Made by a program: the position numbers and the translations under genes. Shown in pieces: positions 21,967-36,700 of a DNA stretch of 64,000 nucleotides. The stretch's first letter is position 1. The number at the start of each line of letters is the position of its first letter. The notes below the pieces were generated by a model. The model ran no database searches, was not told where the DNA came from, and saw only the letters and a program-made list of their open reading frames with translations. This stretch comes from Pyropia haitanensis (lineage: Eukaryota > Rhodophyta > Bangiophyceae > Bangiales > Bangiaceae). Location of the stretch: the NCBI GenBank assembly GCA_008729055.1, contig SDUX01000071.1, positions 1 through 64,000 on the forward strand, given 5' to 3'.

Positions 21967-22411
21967 CCTCTGACGTCGAGCGGGCGGATGTATGGCTGGA
22001 ATAAAGGATGCGAGCGAATTCGGCCGCCGGAGCCCGTGCTGCATTGCTGTACACGCAAAAGTGGGCAAAAGTGGGCAACAGTGGGCAAAAGTGGGTGAGA
22101 GGCGGCCGACGACCGCATGCACGACCGTGGGGGTCGAACCTCGGACATCGAGCGGGCGGATCTATTGCTGGAATGAAGGATGCGCGCCAATTTGGCCGCC
22201 GGATCGTGTGCAGCATCGCTGTAGACGCAAAAGTGGGCAAAAGTGGGCAAAAGTGGGCAAAAGTGGGTAGGATGTGGGTAAGAAGTGGGCAAAAAGTGGG
22301 CAAAAAGGGGGCCAAATTGGGACACAAATGGCCAATTGGGGGCCAGAAGTTTCCAAAACTGCAAAGAAAATTGAGGCGAAAGTCGCCAGAAAGTCGTCCA
22401 ACAGTGGCCAC
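21967..22411 (+). repeat. Rare monomer variant, copy 1 (matched at 54181-54625)
   Basis: Marked by a private set of changes: cctctgacg for cctcggacg, gtaggatgtggg for gtaggaagtggg, aattgggacacaaatggcc, gggggccagaagtttcc, aaaactgc for ataactgc, agtcgtcc for agtggtcc, and cagtggcc. The same set occurs 32,214 bp downstream with no indel between the markers. Upstream of the block the two copies differ (ccacctcatg here, ccacccatg there). Confidence 0.88.
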
Positions 22412-25400
22412 AAAGTGCGCCCCGCCACCCAAACTGTCCACTGCGCGTTCCGCCCGTCACACTGGCGTGGACGGTGTGAGGGCGGAACTTTTGTCGCCGA
22501 CCGTCACAGCTGGCTGTCGGGACCCCCACGTGGCAAAAACCATTCCACAAAATTGACACGTGGAAACCGGCGCTCCACAAAACACTCGTTGCATCCAACA
22601 GACGCGCCAACGAACGGGTCGGCCAACCACCCCATGCACGACGGTGCGGGTGGAACCTCGGACGTCAAGCGGGCGGATGTATGGCTGGAATAAAGGATGC
22701 GAGCGAATTCGGCCGCCGGAGCGCGTGCAGCATTGCTGTACACGCAAAAGTGGGCAAAAGTGGGCAACAGTGGGCAAAAGTGGGTGAGAGGCGGCCGACG
22801 ACCGCATGCACGACCGTGGGGTCGAACCTCGGACATCGAGCGGGCGGATCTATTGCTGGAATGAAGGATGCGCGCCAATTTGGCCGCCGGATCGTGTGCA
22901 GCATCGCTGTAGACGCAAAAGTGGGCAAAAGTGGGCAAAAGTGGGCAAAAGTGTGGTAGGAAGTGGGTAAGAAGTGGGCAAAAAGTGGGCAAAAAGGGGG
23001 CCAAATTAGGACACAAATGGGCAATTGGGGGCAAGAACTTTCCATAACTGCGAAGAAAATTGAGACGAAAGTCGCCAGAAAGTGGTCCAACAGTCGCCAC
23101 AAAGTGCGCCCCGCCACCCAAACTGTCCACTGCGCGTTCCGCCCGTCACACTGGCGTGGACGGTGTGAGGGCGGAACTTTTGTCGCCGACCGTCACAGCT
23201 GGCTGTCGGGACCCCCACGTGGCAAAAACCATTCCACAAAATTGACACGTGGAAACCGGCGCTCCACAAAACACTCGTTGCATCCAACGGACGCGCCAAC
23301 GAACGGGTCGGCCAACCACCCCATGCACGACGGTGCGGGTGGAACCTCGGACGTCAAGCGGGCGGATGTATGGCTGGAATAAAGGATGCGAGCGAATTCG
23401 GCCGCCGGAGCGCGTGCAGCATTGCTGTACACGCAAAAGTGGGCAAAAGTGGGCAACAGTGGGCAAAAGTGGGTGAGAGGCGGCCGACGACCGCATGCAC
23501 GACCGTGGGGGTCGAACCTCGGACATCGAGCGGGCGGATCTATTGCTGGAATGAAGTATGCGCGCCAATTTGGCCGCCGGATCGTGTGCAGCATCGCTGT
23601 AGACGCAAAAGTGGGCAAAAGTGGGCAAAAGTGGGCAAAAGTGGGCAAAAGTGGGCAAAAGTGGGTAGGAAGTGGGTAAGAAGTGGGCAAAAAGTGGGCA
23701 AAAAGGGGGCCAAATTAGGACACAAATGGGCAATTGGGGGCAAGAACTTTCCATAACTGCGAAGAAAATTGAGACGAAAGTCGCCAGAAAGTGGTCCAAC
23801 AGTCGCCACAAAGTGCGCCCCGCCACCCAAACTGTCCACTGCGCGTTCCGCCCGTCACACTGGCGTGGACGGTGTGAGGGCGGAACTTTTGTCGCCGACC
23901 GTCACAGCTGGCTGTCGGGACCCCCACGTGGCAAAAACCATTCCACAAAATTGACACGTGGAAACCGGCGCTCCACAAAACACTCGTTGCATCCAACGGA
24001 CGCGCCAACGAACGGGTCGGCCAACCACCCCATGCACGACGGTGCGGGTGGAACCTCGGACGTCAAGCGGGCGGATGTATGGCTGGAATAAAGGATGCGA
24101 GCGAATTCGGCCGCCGGAGCGCGTGCGCATTGCTGTACACGCAAAAGTGGGCAAAAGTGGGCAACAGTGGGCAAAAGTGGGTGAGAGGCGGCCGACGACC
24201 GCATGCACGACCGTGGGGGTCGAACCTCGGACATCGAGCGGGCGGATCTATTGCTGGAATGAAGGATGCGCGCCAATTTGGCCGCCGGATCGTGTGCAGC
24301 ATCGCTGTAGACGCAAAAGTGGGCAAAAGTGGGCAAAAGTGGGCAAAAGTGGGTAGGAAGTGGGTAAGAAGTGGGCAAAAAGTGGGCAAAAAGGGGGCCA
24401 AATTAGGACACAAATGGGCAATTGGGGGCAAGAACTTTCCATAACTGCGAAGAAAATTGAGACGAAAGTCGCCAGAAAGTGGTCCAACAGTCGCCACAAA
24501 GTGCGCCCCGCCACCCAAACTGTCCACTGCGCGTTCCGCCCGTCACACTGGCGTGGACGGTGTGAGGGCGGAACTTTTGTCGCCGACCGTCACAGCTGGC
24601 TGTCGGGACCCCCACGTGGCAAAAACCATTCCACAAAATTGACACGTGGAAACCGGCGCTCCACAAAACACTCGTTGCATCCAACGGACGCGCCAACGAA
24701 CGGGTCGGCCAACCACCCCATGCACGACGGTGCGGGTGGAACCTCGGACGTCGAGCGGGCGGATGTATGGCTGGAATAAAGGATGCGAGCGAATTCGGCC
24801 GCCGGAGCCCGTGCTGCATTGCTGTACACGCAAAAGTGGGCAAAAGTGGGCAACAGTGGGCAAAAGTGGGTGAGAGGCGGCCGACGACCGCATGCACGAC
24901 CGTGGGGGTCGAACCTCGGACATCGAGCGGGCGGATCTATTGCTGGAATGAAGGATGCGCGCCAATTTGGCCGCCGGATCGTGTGCAGCATCGCTGTAGA
25001 CGCAAAAGTGGGCAAAAGTGGGCAAAAGTGGGCAAAAGTGGGTAGGAAGTGGGTAAGAAGTGGGCAAAAAGTGGGCAAAAAGGGGGCCAAATTAGGACAC
25101 AAATGGGCAATTGGGGGCAAGAACTTTCCATAACTGCAAAGAAAATTGAGACGAAAGTCGCCAGAAAGTGGTCCAACAGTCGCCACAAAGTGCGCCCCGC
25201 CACCCAAACTGTCCACTGCGCGTTCCGCCCGTCACACTGGCGTGGACGGTGTGAGGGCGGAACTTTTGTCGCCGACCGTCACAGCTGGCTGTCGGGACCC
25301 CCACGTGGCAAAAACCATTCCACAAAATTGACACGTGGAAACCGGCGCTCCACAAAACACTCGTTGCATCCAACGGACGCGCCAACGAACGGGTCGGCCA

Positions 25401-27648
25401 ACCACCCCATGCACGACGGTGCGGGTGGAACCTCGGACGTCAAGCGGGCGGATGTATGGCTGGAATAAAGGATGCGAGCGAATTCGGCCGCCGGAGCGCG
25501 TGCAGCATTGCTGTACACGCAAAAGTGGGCAAAAGTGGGCAACAGTGGGCAAAAGTGGGTGAGAGGCGGCCGACGACCGCATGCACGACCGTGGGGTCGA
25601 ACCTCGGACATCGAGCGGGCGGATCTATTGCTGGAATGAAGGATGCGCGCCAATTTGGCCGCCGGATCGTGTGCAGCATCGCTGTAGACGCAAAAGTGGG
25701 CAAAAGTGGGCAAAAGTGGGCAAAAGTGGGCAAAAGTGGGTAGGAAGTGGGTAAGAAGTGGGCAAAAAGTGGGCAAAAAGGGGGCCAAATTAGGACACAA
25801 ATGGGCAATTGGGGGCAAGAACTTTCCATAACTGCGAAGAAAATTGAGACGAAAGTCGCCAGAAAGTGGTCCAACAGTCGCCACAAAGTGCGCCCCGCCA
25901 CCCAAACTGTCCACTGCGCGTTCCGCCCGTCACACTGGCGTGGACGGTGTGAGGGCGGAACTTTTGTCGCCGACCGTCACAGCTGGCTGTCGGGACCCCC
26001 ACGTGGCAAAAACCATTCCACAAAATTGACACGTGGAAACCGGCGCTCCACAAAACACTCGTTGCATCCAACGGACGCGCCAACGAACGGGTCGGCCAAC
26101 CACCCCATGCACGACGGTGCGGGTGGAACCTCGGACGTCAAGCGGGCGGATGTATGGCTGGAATAAAGGATGCGAGCGAATTCGGCCGCCGGAGCGCGTG
26201 CAGCATTGCTGTACACGCAAAAGTGGGCAAAAGTGGGCAACAGTGGGCAAAAGTGGGTGAGAGGCGGCCGACGACCGCATGCACGACCGTGGGGGTCGAA
26301 CCTCGGACATCGAGCGGGCGGATCTATTGCTGGAATGAAGTATGCGCGCCAATTTGGCCGCCGGATCGTGTGCAGCATCGCTGTAGACGCAAAAGTGGGC
26401 AAAAGTGGGCAAAAGTGGGCAAAAGTGGGCAAAAGTGGGTAGGAAGTGGGTAAGAAGTGGGCAAAAAGTGGGCAAAAAGGGGGCCAAATTAGGACACAAA
26501 TGGGCAATTGGGGGCAAGAACTTTCCATAACTGCAAAGAAAATTGAGACGAAAGTCGCCAGAAAGTGGTCCAACAGTCGCCACAAAGTGCGCCCCGCCAC
26601 CCAAACTGTCCACTGCGCGTTCCGCCCGTCACACTGGCGTGGACGGTGTGAGGGCGGAACTTTTGTCGCCGACCGTCACAGCTGGCTGTCGGGACCCCCA
26701 CGTGGCAAAAACCATTCCACAAAATTGACACGTGGAAACCGGCGCTCCACAAAACACTCGTTGCATCCAACGGACGCGCCAACGAACGGGTCGGCCAACC
26801 ACCCCATGCACGACGGTGCGGGTGGAACCTCGACGTCGAGCGGGCGGATGTATGGCTGGAATAAAGGATGCGAGCGAATTCGGCCGCCGGAGCCCGTGCT
26901 GCATTGCTGTACACGCAAAAGTGGGCAAAAGTGGGCAACAGTGGGCAAAAGTGGGTGAGAGGCGGCCGACGACCGCATGCACGACCGTGGGGGTCGAACC
27001 TCGGACATCGAGCGGGCGGATCTATTGCTGGAATGAAGGATGCGCGCCAATTTGGCCGCCGGATCGTGTGCAGCATCGCTGTAGACGCAAAAGTGGGCAA
27101 AAGTGGGCAAAAGTGGGCAAAAGTGGGTAGGAAGTGGGTAAGAAGTGGGCAAAAAGTGGGCAAAAAGGGGGCCAAATTAGGACACAAATGGGCAATTGGG
27201 GGCAAGAACTTTCCATAACTGCAAAGAAAATTGAGGCGAAAGTCGCCAGAAAGTGGTCCAACAGTCGCCACAAAGTGCGCCCCGCCACCCAAACTGTCCA
27301 CTGCGCGTTCCGCCCGTCACACTGGCGTGGACGGTGTGAGGGCGGAACTTTTGTCGCCGACCGTCACAGCTGGCTGTCGGGACCCCCACGTGGCAAAAAC
27401 CATTCCACAAAATTGACACGTGGAAACCGGCGCTCCACAAAACACTCGTTGCATCCAACAGACGCGCCAACGAACGGGTCGGCCAACCACCCCATGCACG
27501 ACGGTGCGGGTGGAACCTCGGACGTCAAGCGGGCGGATGTATGGCTGGAATAAAGGATGCGAGCGAATTCGGCCGCCGGAGCGCGTGCAGCATTGCTGTA
27601 CACGCAAAAGTGGGCAAAAGTGGGCAACAGTGGGCAAAAGTGGGTGAG

Positions 27649-27725
27649 AGCGGCCACCACCGCATGCACGACCGTGCGGGTGGAACCTCGGACATGGAGC
27701 GGGTGAATCTATGGCTGGAACGAAG
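27649..27725 (+). repeat. Beta-leaning alpha variant, copy 1
   Basis: Alpha reads gaccgtgcgggtggaacc, catggagcgggtgaatctat and ggctggaacgaagg. Several of these bases are the beta state (gcgggtgg, tatggctgg), while the downstream half is ordinary alpha. The following tract is disturbed (gcaaatagtgggcaaagcgg). It suggests conversion of alpha by beta, or survival of an ancestral form. Confidence 0.85.
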
Positions 27726-30700
27726 GATGCGCGCCAATTTGGCCGCCGGATCGTGTGCAGCATCGCTGTAGACGCAAATAGTGGGCAAAGCGGCAAAAGT
27801 GGGCAAAAGTGGGTAGGAAAGTGGGTAAGAAGTGGGCAAAAAGTGGGCAAAAAGGGGGCCAAATTAGGACACAAATGGGCAATTGGGGGCAAGAACTTTC
27901 CATAACTGCAAAGAAAATTGAGACGAAAGTCGCCAGAAAGTGGTCCAACAGTGCCACAAAGTGCGCCCCGCCACCCAAACTGTCCACTGCGCGTTCCGCC
28001 CGTCACACTGGCGTGGACGGTGTGAGGGCGGAACTTTTGTCGCCGACCGTCACAGCTGGCTGTCGGGACCCCCACGTGGCAAAAACCATTCCACAAAATT
28101 GACACGTGGAAACCGGCGCTCCACAAAACACTCGTTGCATCCAACGGACGCGCCAACGAACGGGTCGGCCAACCACCCATGCACGACGGTGCGGGTGGAA
28201 CCTCGGACGTCAAGCGGGCGGATGTATGGCTGGAATAAAGGATGCGAGCGAATTCGGCCGCCGGAGCGCGTGCAGCATTGCTGTACACGCAAAAGTGGGC
28301 AAAAGTGGGCAACAGTGGGCAAAAGTGGGTGAGAGGCGGCCGACGACCGCATGCACGACCGTGGGGGTCGAACCTCGGACATCGAGCGGGCGGATCTATT
28401 GCTGGAATGAAGGATGCGCGCCAATTTGGCCGCCGGATCGTGTGCAGCATCGCTGTAGACGCAAAAGTGGGCAAAAGTGGGCAAAAGTGGGCAAAAGTGG
28501 GTAGGAAGTGGGTAAGAAGTGGGCAAAAAGTGGGCAAAAAGGGGGCCAAATTAGGACACAAATGGGCAATTGGGGGCAAGAACTTTCCATAACTGCGAAG
28601 AAAATTGAGACGAAAGTCGCCAGAAAGTGGTCCAACAGTCGCCACAAAGTGCGCCCCGCCACCCAAACTGTCCACTGCGCGTTCCGCCCGTCACACTGGC
28701 GTGGACGGTGTGAGGGCGGAACTTTTGTCGCCGACCGTCACAGCTGGCTGTCGGGACCCCCACGTGGCAAAAACCATTCCACAAAATTGACACGTGGAAA
28801 CCGGCGCTCCACAAAACACTCGTTGCATCCAACGGACGCGCCAACGAACGGGTCGGCCAACCACCCCATGCACGACGGTGCGGGTGGAACCTCGGACGTC
28901 GAGCGGGCGGATGTATGGCTGGAATAAAGGATGCGAGCGAATTCGGCCGCCGGAGCCCGTGCTGCATTGCTGTACACGCAAAAGTGGGCAAAAGTGGGCA
29001 ACAGTGGGCAAAAGTGGGTGAGAGGCGGCCGACGACCGCATGCACGACCGTGGGGGTCGAACCTCGGACATCGAGCGGGCGGATCTATTGCTGGAATGAA
29101 GGATGCGCGCCAATTTGGCCGCCGGATCGTGTGCAGCATCGCTGTAGACGCAAAAGTGGGCAAAAGTGGGCAAAAGTGGGCAAAAGTGGGTAGGAAGTGG
29201 GTAAGAAGTGGGCAAAAAGTGGGCAAAAAGGGGGCCAAATTAGGACACAAATGGGCAATTGGGGGCAAGAACTTTCCATAACTGCAAAGAAAATTGAGGC
29301 GAAAGTCGCCAGAAAGTGGTCCAACAGTCGCCACAAAGTGCGCCCCGCCACCCAAACTGTCCACTGCGCGTTCCGCCCGTCACACTGGCGTGGACGGTGT
29401 GAGGGCGGAACTTTTGTCGCCGACCGTCACAGCTGGCTGTCGGGACCCCCACGTGGCAAAAACCATTCCACAAAATTGACACGTGGAAACCGGCGCTCCA
29501 CAAAACACTCGTTGCATCCAACGGACGCGCCAACGAACGGGTCGGCCAACCACCCCATGCACGACGGTGCGGGTGGAACCTCGGACGTCGAGCGGGCGGA
29601 TGTATGGCTGGAATAAAGGATGCGAGCGAATTCGGCCGCCGGAGCCCGTGCTGCATTGCTGTACACGCAAAAGTGGGCAAAAGTGGGCAACAGTGGGCAA
29701 AAGTGGGTGAGAGGCGGCCGACGACCGCATGCACGACCGTGGGGGTCGAACCTCGGACATCGAGCGGGCGGATCTATTGCTGGAATGAAGGATGCGCGCC
29801 AATTTGGCCGCCGGATCGTGTGCAGCATCGCTGTAGACGCAAAAGTGGGCAAAAGTGGGCAAAAGTGGGCAAAAGTGGGTAGGAAGTGGGTAAGAAGTGG
29901 GCAAAAAGTGGGCAAAAAGGGGGCCAAATTAGGACACAAATGGGCAATTGGGGGCAAGAACTTTCCATAACTGCAAAGAAAATTGAGACGAAAGTCGCCA
30001 GAAAGTGGTCCAACAGTCGCCACAAAGTGCGCCCCGCCACCCAAACTGTCCACTGCGCGTTCCGCCCGTCACACTGGCGTGGACGGTGTGAGGGCGGAAC
30101 TTTTGTCGCCGACCGTCACAGCTGGCTGTCGGGACCCCCACGTGGCAAAAACCATTCCACAAAATTGACACGTGGAAACCGGCGCTCCACAAAACACTCG
30201 TTGCATCCAACGGACGCGCCAACGAACGGGTCGGCCAACCACCCCATGCACGACGGTGCGGGTGGAACCTCGGACGTCAAGCGGGCGGATGTATGGCTGG
30301 AATAAAGGATGCGAGCGAATTCGGCCGCCGGAGCCCGTGCAGCATTGCTGTACACGCAAAAGTGGGCAAAAGTGGGCAACAGTGGGCAAAAGTGGGTGAG
30401 AGGCGGCCGACGACCGCATGCACGACCGTGGGGGTCGAACCTCGGACATCGAGCGGGCGGATCTATTGCTGGAATGAAGGATGCGCGCCAATTTGGCCGC
30501 CGGATCGTGTGCAGCATCGCTGTAGACGCAAAAGTGGGCAAAAGTGGGCAAAAGTGGGCAAAAGTGGGTAGGAAGTGGGTAAGAAGTGGGCAAAAAGTGG
30601 GCAAAAAGGGGGCCAAATTAGGACACAAATGGGCAATTGGGGGCAAGAACTTTCCATAACTGCAAAGAAAATTGAGACGAAAGTCGCCAGAAAGTGGTCC

Positions 30701-33700
30701 AACAGTCGCCACAAAGTGCGCCCCGCCACCCAAACTGTCCACTGCGCGTTCCGCCCGTCACACTGGCGTGGACGGTGTGAGGGCGGAACTTTTGTCGCCG
30801 ACCGTCACAGCTGGCTGTCGGGACCCCCACGTGGCAAAAACCATTCCACAAAATTGACACGTGGAAACCGGCGCTCCACAAAACACTCGTTGCATCCAAC
30901 GGACGCGCCAACGAACGGGTCGGCCAACCACCCCATGCACGACGGTGCGGGTGGAACCTCGGACGTCGAGCGGGCGGATGTATGGCTGGAATAAAGGATG
31001 CGAGCGAATTCGGCCGCCGGAGCCCGTGCTGCATTGCTGTACACGCAAAAGTGGGCAAAAGTGGGCAACAGTGGGCAAAAGTGGGTGAGAGGCGGCCGAC
31101 GACCGCATGCACGACCGTGGGGGTCGAACCTCGGACATCGAGCGGGCGGATCTATTGCTGGAATGAAGGATGCGCGCCAATTTGGCCGCCGGATCGTGTG
31201 CAGCATCGCTGTAGACGCAAAAGTGGGCAAAAGTGGGCAAAAGTGGGCAAAAGTGGGTAGGAAGTGGGTAAGAAGTGGGCAAAAAGTGGGCAAAAAGGGG
31301 GCCAAATTAGGACACAAATGGGCAATTGGGGGCAAGAACTTTCCATAACTGCAAAGAAAATTGAGGCGAAAGTCGCCAGAAAGTGGTCCAACAGTCGCCA
31401 CAAAGTGCGCCCCGCCACCCAAACTGTCCACTGCGCGTTCCGCCCGTCACACTGGCGTGGACGGTGTGAGGGCGGAACTTTTGTCGCCGACCGTCACAGC
31501 TGGCTGTCGGGACCCCCACGTGGCAAAAACCATTCCACAAAATTGACACGTGGAAACCGGCGCTCCACAAAACACTCGTTGCATCCAACGGACGCGCCAA
31601 CGAACGGGTCGGCCAACCACCCCATGCACGACGGTGCGGGTGGAACCTCGGACGTCGAGCGGGCGGATGTATGGCTGGAATAAAGGATGCGAGCGAATTC
31701 GGCCGCCGGAGCCCGTGCTGCATTGCTGTACACGCAAAAGTGGGCAAAAGTGGGCAACAGTGGGCAAAAGTGGGTGAGAGGCGGCCGACGACCGCATGCA
31801 CGACCGTGGGGGTCGAACCTCGGACATCGAGCGGGCGGATCTATTGCTGGAATGAAGGATGCGCGCCAATTTGGCCGCCGGATCGTGTGCAGCATCGCTG
31901 TAGACGCAAAAGTGGGCAAAAGTGGGCAAAAGTGGGCAAAAGTGGGTAGGAAGTGGGTAAGAAGTGGGCAAAAAGTGGGCAAAAAGGGGGCCAAATTAGG
32001 ACACAAATGGGCAATTGGGGGCAAGAACTTTCCATAACTGCAAAGAAAATTGAGGCGAAAGTCGCCAGAAAGTGGTCCAACAGTCGCCACAAAGTGCGCC
32101 CCGCCACCCAAACTGTCCACTGCGCGTTCCGCCCGTCACACTGGCGTGGACGGTGTGAGGGCGGAACTTTTGTCGCCGACCGTCACAGCTGGCTGTCGGG
32201 ACCCCCACGTGGCAAAAACCATTCCACAAAATTGACACGTGGAAACCGGCGCTCCACAAAACACTCGTTGCATCCAACGGACGCGCCAACGAACGGGTCG
32301 GCCAACCACCCCATGCACGACGGTGCGGGTGGAACCTCGGACGTCGAGCGGGCGGATGTATGGCTGGAATAAAGGATGCGAGCGAATTCGGCCGCCGGAG
32401 CGCGTGCAGCATTGCTGTACACGCAAAAGTGGGCAAAAGTGGGCAACAGTGGGCAAAAGTGGGTGAGAGGCGGCCGACGACCGCATGCACGACCGTGGGG
32501 TCGAACCTCGGACATCGGAGCGGGCGGATCTATTGCTGGAATGAAGGATGCGCGCCAATTTGGCCGCCGGATCGTGTGCAGCATCGCTGTAGACGCAAAA
32601 GTGGGCAAAAGTGGGCAAAAGTGGGCAAAAGTGGGTAGGAAGTGGGTAAGAAGTGGGCAAAAAGTGGGCAAAAAGGGGGCCAAATTAGGACACAAATGGG
32701 CAATTGGGGGCAAGAACTTTCCATAACTGCAAAGAAAATTGAGACGAAAGTCGCCAGAAAGTGGTCCAACAGTCGCCACAAAGTGCGCCCCGCCACCCAA
32801 ACTGTCCACTGCGCGTTCCGCCCGTCACACTGGCGTGGACGGTGTGAGGGCGGAACTTTTGTCGCCGACCGTCACAGCTGGCTGTCGGGACCCCCACGTG
32901 GCAAAAACCATTCCACAAAATTGACACGTGGAAACCGGCGCTCCACAAAACACTCGTTGCATCCAACGGACGCGCCAACGAACGGGTCGGCCAACCACCC
33001 CATGCACGACGGTGCGGGTGGAACCTCGGACGTCAGCGGGCGGATGTATGGCTGGAATAAAGGATGCGAGCGAATTCGGCCGCCGGAGCGCGTGCAGCAT
33101 TGCTGTACACGCAAAAGTGGGCAAAAGTGGGCAACAGTGGGCAAAAGTGGGTGAGAGGCGGCCGACGACCGCATGCACGACCGTGGGGGTCGAACCTCGG
33201 ACATCGAGCGGGCGGATCTATTGCTGGAATGAAGGATGCGCGCCAATTTGGCCGCCGGATCGTGTGCAGCATCGCTGTAGACGCAAAAGTGGGCAAAAGT
33301 GGGGCAAAAGTGGGCAAAAGTGGGTAGGAAGTGGGTAAGAAGTGGGCAAAAAGTGGGCAAAAAGGGGGCCAAATTAGGACACAAATGGGCAATTGGGGGC
33401 AAGAACTTTCCATAACTGCAAAGAAAATTGAGACGAAAGTCGCCAGAAAGTGGTCCAACAGTCGCCACAAAGTGCGCCCCGCCACCCAAACTGTCCACTG
33501 CGCGTTCCGCCCGTCACACTGGCGTGGACGGTGTGAGGGCGGAACTTTTGTCGCCGACCGTCACAGCTGGCTGTCGGGACCCCCACGTGGCAAAAACCAT
33601 TCCACAAAATTGACACGTGGAAACCGGCGCTCCACAAAACACTCGTTGCATCCAACGGACGCGCCAACGAACGGGTCGGCCAACCACCCCATGCACGACG

Positions 33701-36700
33701 GTGCGGGTGGAACCTCGGACGTCGAGCGGGCGGATGTATGGCTGGAATAAAGGATGCGAGCGAATTCGGCCGCCGGAGCGCGTGCTGCATTGCTGTACAC
33801 GCAAAAGTGGGCAAAAGTGGGCAACAGTGGGCAAAAGTGGGTGAGAGGCGGCCGACGACCGCATGCACGACCGTGGGGGTCGAACCTCGGACATCGAGCG
33901 GGCGGATCTATTGCTGGAATGAAGGATGCGCGCCAATTTGGCCGCCGGATCGTGTGCAGCATCGCTGTAGACGCAAAAGTGGGCAAAAGTGGGCAAAAGT
34001 GGGCAAAAGTGGGTAGGAAGTGGGTAAGAAGTGGGCAAAAAGTGGGCAAAAAGGGGGCCAAATTAGGACACAAATGGGCAATTGGGGGCAAGAACTTTCC
34101 ATAACTGCAAAGAAAATTGAGACGAAAGTCGCCAGAAAGTGGTCCAACAGTCGCCACAAAGTGCGCCCCGCCACCCAAACTGTCCACTGCGCGTTCCGCC
34201 CGTCACACTGGCGTGGACGGTGTGAGGGCGGAACTTTTGTCGCCGACCGTCACAGCTGGCTGTCGGGACCCCCACGTGGCAAAAACCATTCCACAAAATT
34301 GACACGTGGAAACCGGCGCTCCACAAAACACTCGTTGCATCCAACGGACGCGCCAACGAACGGGTCGGCCAACCACCCCATGCACGACGGTGCGGGTGGA
34401 ACCTCGGACGTCGAGCGGGCGGATGTATGGCTGGAATAAAGGATGCGAGCGAATTCGGCCGCCGGAGCCCGTGCTGCATTGCTGTACACGCAAAAGTGGG
34501 CAAAAGTGGGCAACAGTGGGCAAAAGTGGGTGAGAGGCGGCCGACGACCGCATGCACGACCGTGGGGGTCGAACCTCGGACATCGAGCGGGCGGATCTAT
34601 TGCTGGAATGAAGGATGCGCGCCAATTTGGCCGCCGGATCGTGTGCAGCATCGCTGTAGACGCAAAAGTGGGCAAAAGTGGGCAAAAGTGGGCAAAAGTG
34701 GGTAGGAAGTGGGTAAGAAGTGGGCAAAAAGTGGGCAAAAAGGGGGCCAAATTAGGACACAAATGGGCAATTGGGGGCAAGAACTTTCCATAACTGCAAA
34801 GAAAATTGAGGCGAAAGTCGCCAGAAAGTGGTCCAACAGTGGCCACAAAGTGCGCCCCGCCACCCAAACTGTCCACTGCGCGTTCCGCCCGTCACACTGG
34901 CGTGGACGGTGTGAGGGCGGAACTTTTGTCGCCGACCGTCACAGCTGGCTGTCGGGACCCCCACGTGGCAAAAACCATTCCACAAAATTGACACGTGGAA
35001 ACCGGCGCTCCACAAAACACTCGTTGCATCCAACGGACGCGCCAACGAACGGGTCGGCCAACCACCCCATGCACGACGGTGCGGGTGGAACCTCGGACGT
35101 CAAGCGGGCGGATGTATGGCTGGAATAAAGGATGCGAGCGAATTCGGCCGCCGGAGCGCGTGCAGCATTGCTGTACACGCAAAAGTGGGCAAAAGTGGGC
35201 AACAGTGGGCAAAAGTGGGTGAGAGCGGCCTACCACCGCATGCACGACCGTGGGGGTGGAACCTCGGACATCGGAGCGGGCGGATCTATGCTGGAATGAA
35301 GGATGCGCGCCAATTTGGCCGCCGGATCGTGTGCAGCATCGCTGTAGACGCAAAAGTGGGCAAAAGTGGGCAAAAGTGGGCAAAAGTGGGTAGGAAGTGG
35401 GTAAGAAGTGGGCAAAAAGTGGGCAAAAAGGGGGCCAAATTAGGACACAAATGGGCAATTGGGGGCAAGAACTTTCCATAACTGCGAAGAAAATTGAGAC
35501 GAAAGTCGCCAGAAAGTGGTCCAACAGTCGCCACAAAGTGCGCCCCGCCACCCAAACTGTCCACTGCGCGTTCCGCCCGTCACACTGGCGTGGACGGTGT
35601 GAGGGCGGAACTTTTGTCGCCGACCGTCACAGCTGGCTGTCGGACCCCCACGTGGCAAAAACCATTCCACAAAATTGACACGTGGAAACCGGCGCTCCAC
35701 AAAACACTCGTTGCATCCAACGGACGCGCCAACGAACGGGTCGGCCAACCACCCCATGCACGACGGTGCGGGTGGAACCTCGGACGTCAGCGGGCGGATG
35801 TATGGCTGGAATAAAGGATGCGAGCGAATTCGGCCGCCGGAGCGCGTGCAGCATTGCTGTACACGCAAAAGTGGGCAAAAGTGGGCAACAGTGGGCAAAA
35901 GTGGGTGAGAGGCGGCCGACGACCGCATGCACGACCGTGGGGGTCGAACCTCGGACATCGAGCGGGCGGATCTATTGCTGGAATGAAGATGCGCGCCAAT
36001 TTGGCCGCCGGATCGTGTGCAGCATCGCTGAGACGGGCAAAAAAGTGGGCAAAAGTGGGCAAAAGTGGGTAGGAAGTGGGTAAGAAGTGGGCAAAAAGTG
36101 GGCAAAAAGGGGGCCAAATTAGGACACAAATGGGCAATTGGGGGCAAGAACTTTCCATAACTGCGAAGAAAATTGAGACGAAAGTCGCCAGAAAGTGGTC
36201 CAACAGTCGCCACAAAGTGCGCCCCGCCACCCAAACTGTCCACTGCGCGTTCCGCCCGTCACACTGGCGTGGACGGTGTGAGGGCGGAACTTTTGTCGCC
36301 GACCGTCACAGCTGGCTGTCGGGACCCCCACGTGGCAAAAACCATTCCACAAAATTGACACGTGGAAACCGGCGCTCCACAAAACACTCGTTGCATCCAA
36401 CGGACGCGCCAACGAAGCCAACCACCCCATGCACGACGGTGCGGGTGGAACCTCGGACGTCGAGCGGGCGGATGTATGGCTGGAATAAAGGATGCGAGCG
36501 AATTCGGCCGCCGGAGCCCGTGCTGCATTGCTGTACACGCAAAAGTGGGCAAAAGTGGGCAACAGTGGGCAAAAGTGGGTGAGAGGCGGCCGACGACCGC
36601 ATGCACGACCGTGGGGGTCGAACCTCGGACATCGAGCGGGCGGATCTATTGCTGGAATGAAGGATGCGCGCCAATTTGGCCGCCGGATCGTGTGCAGCAT

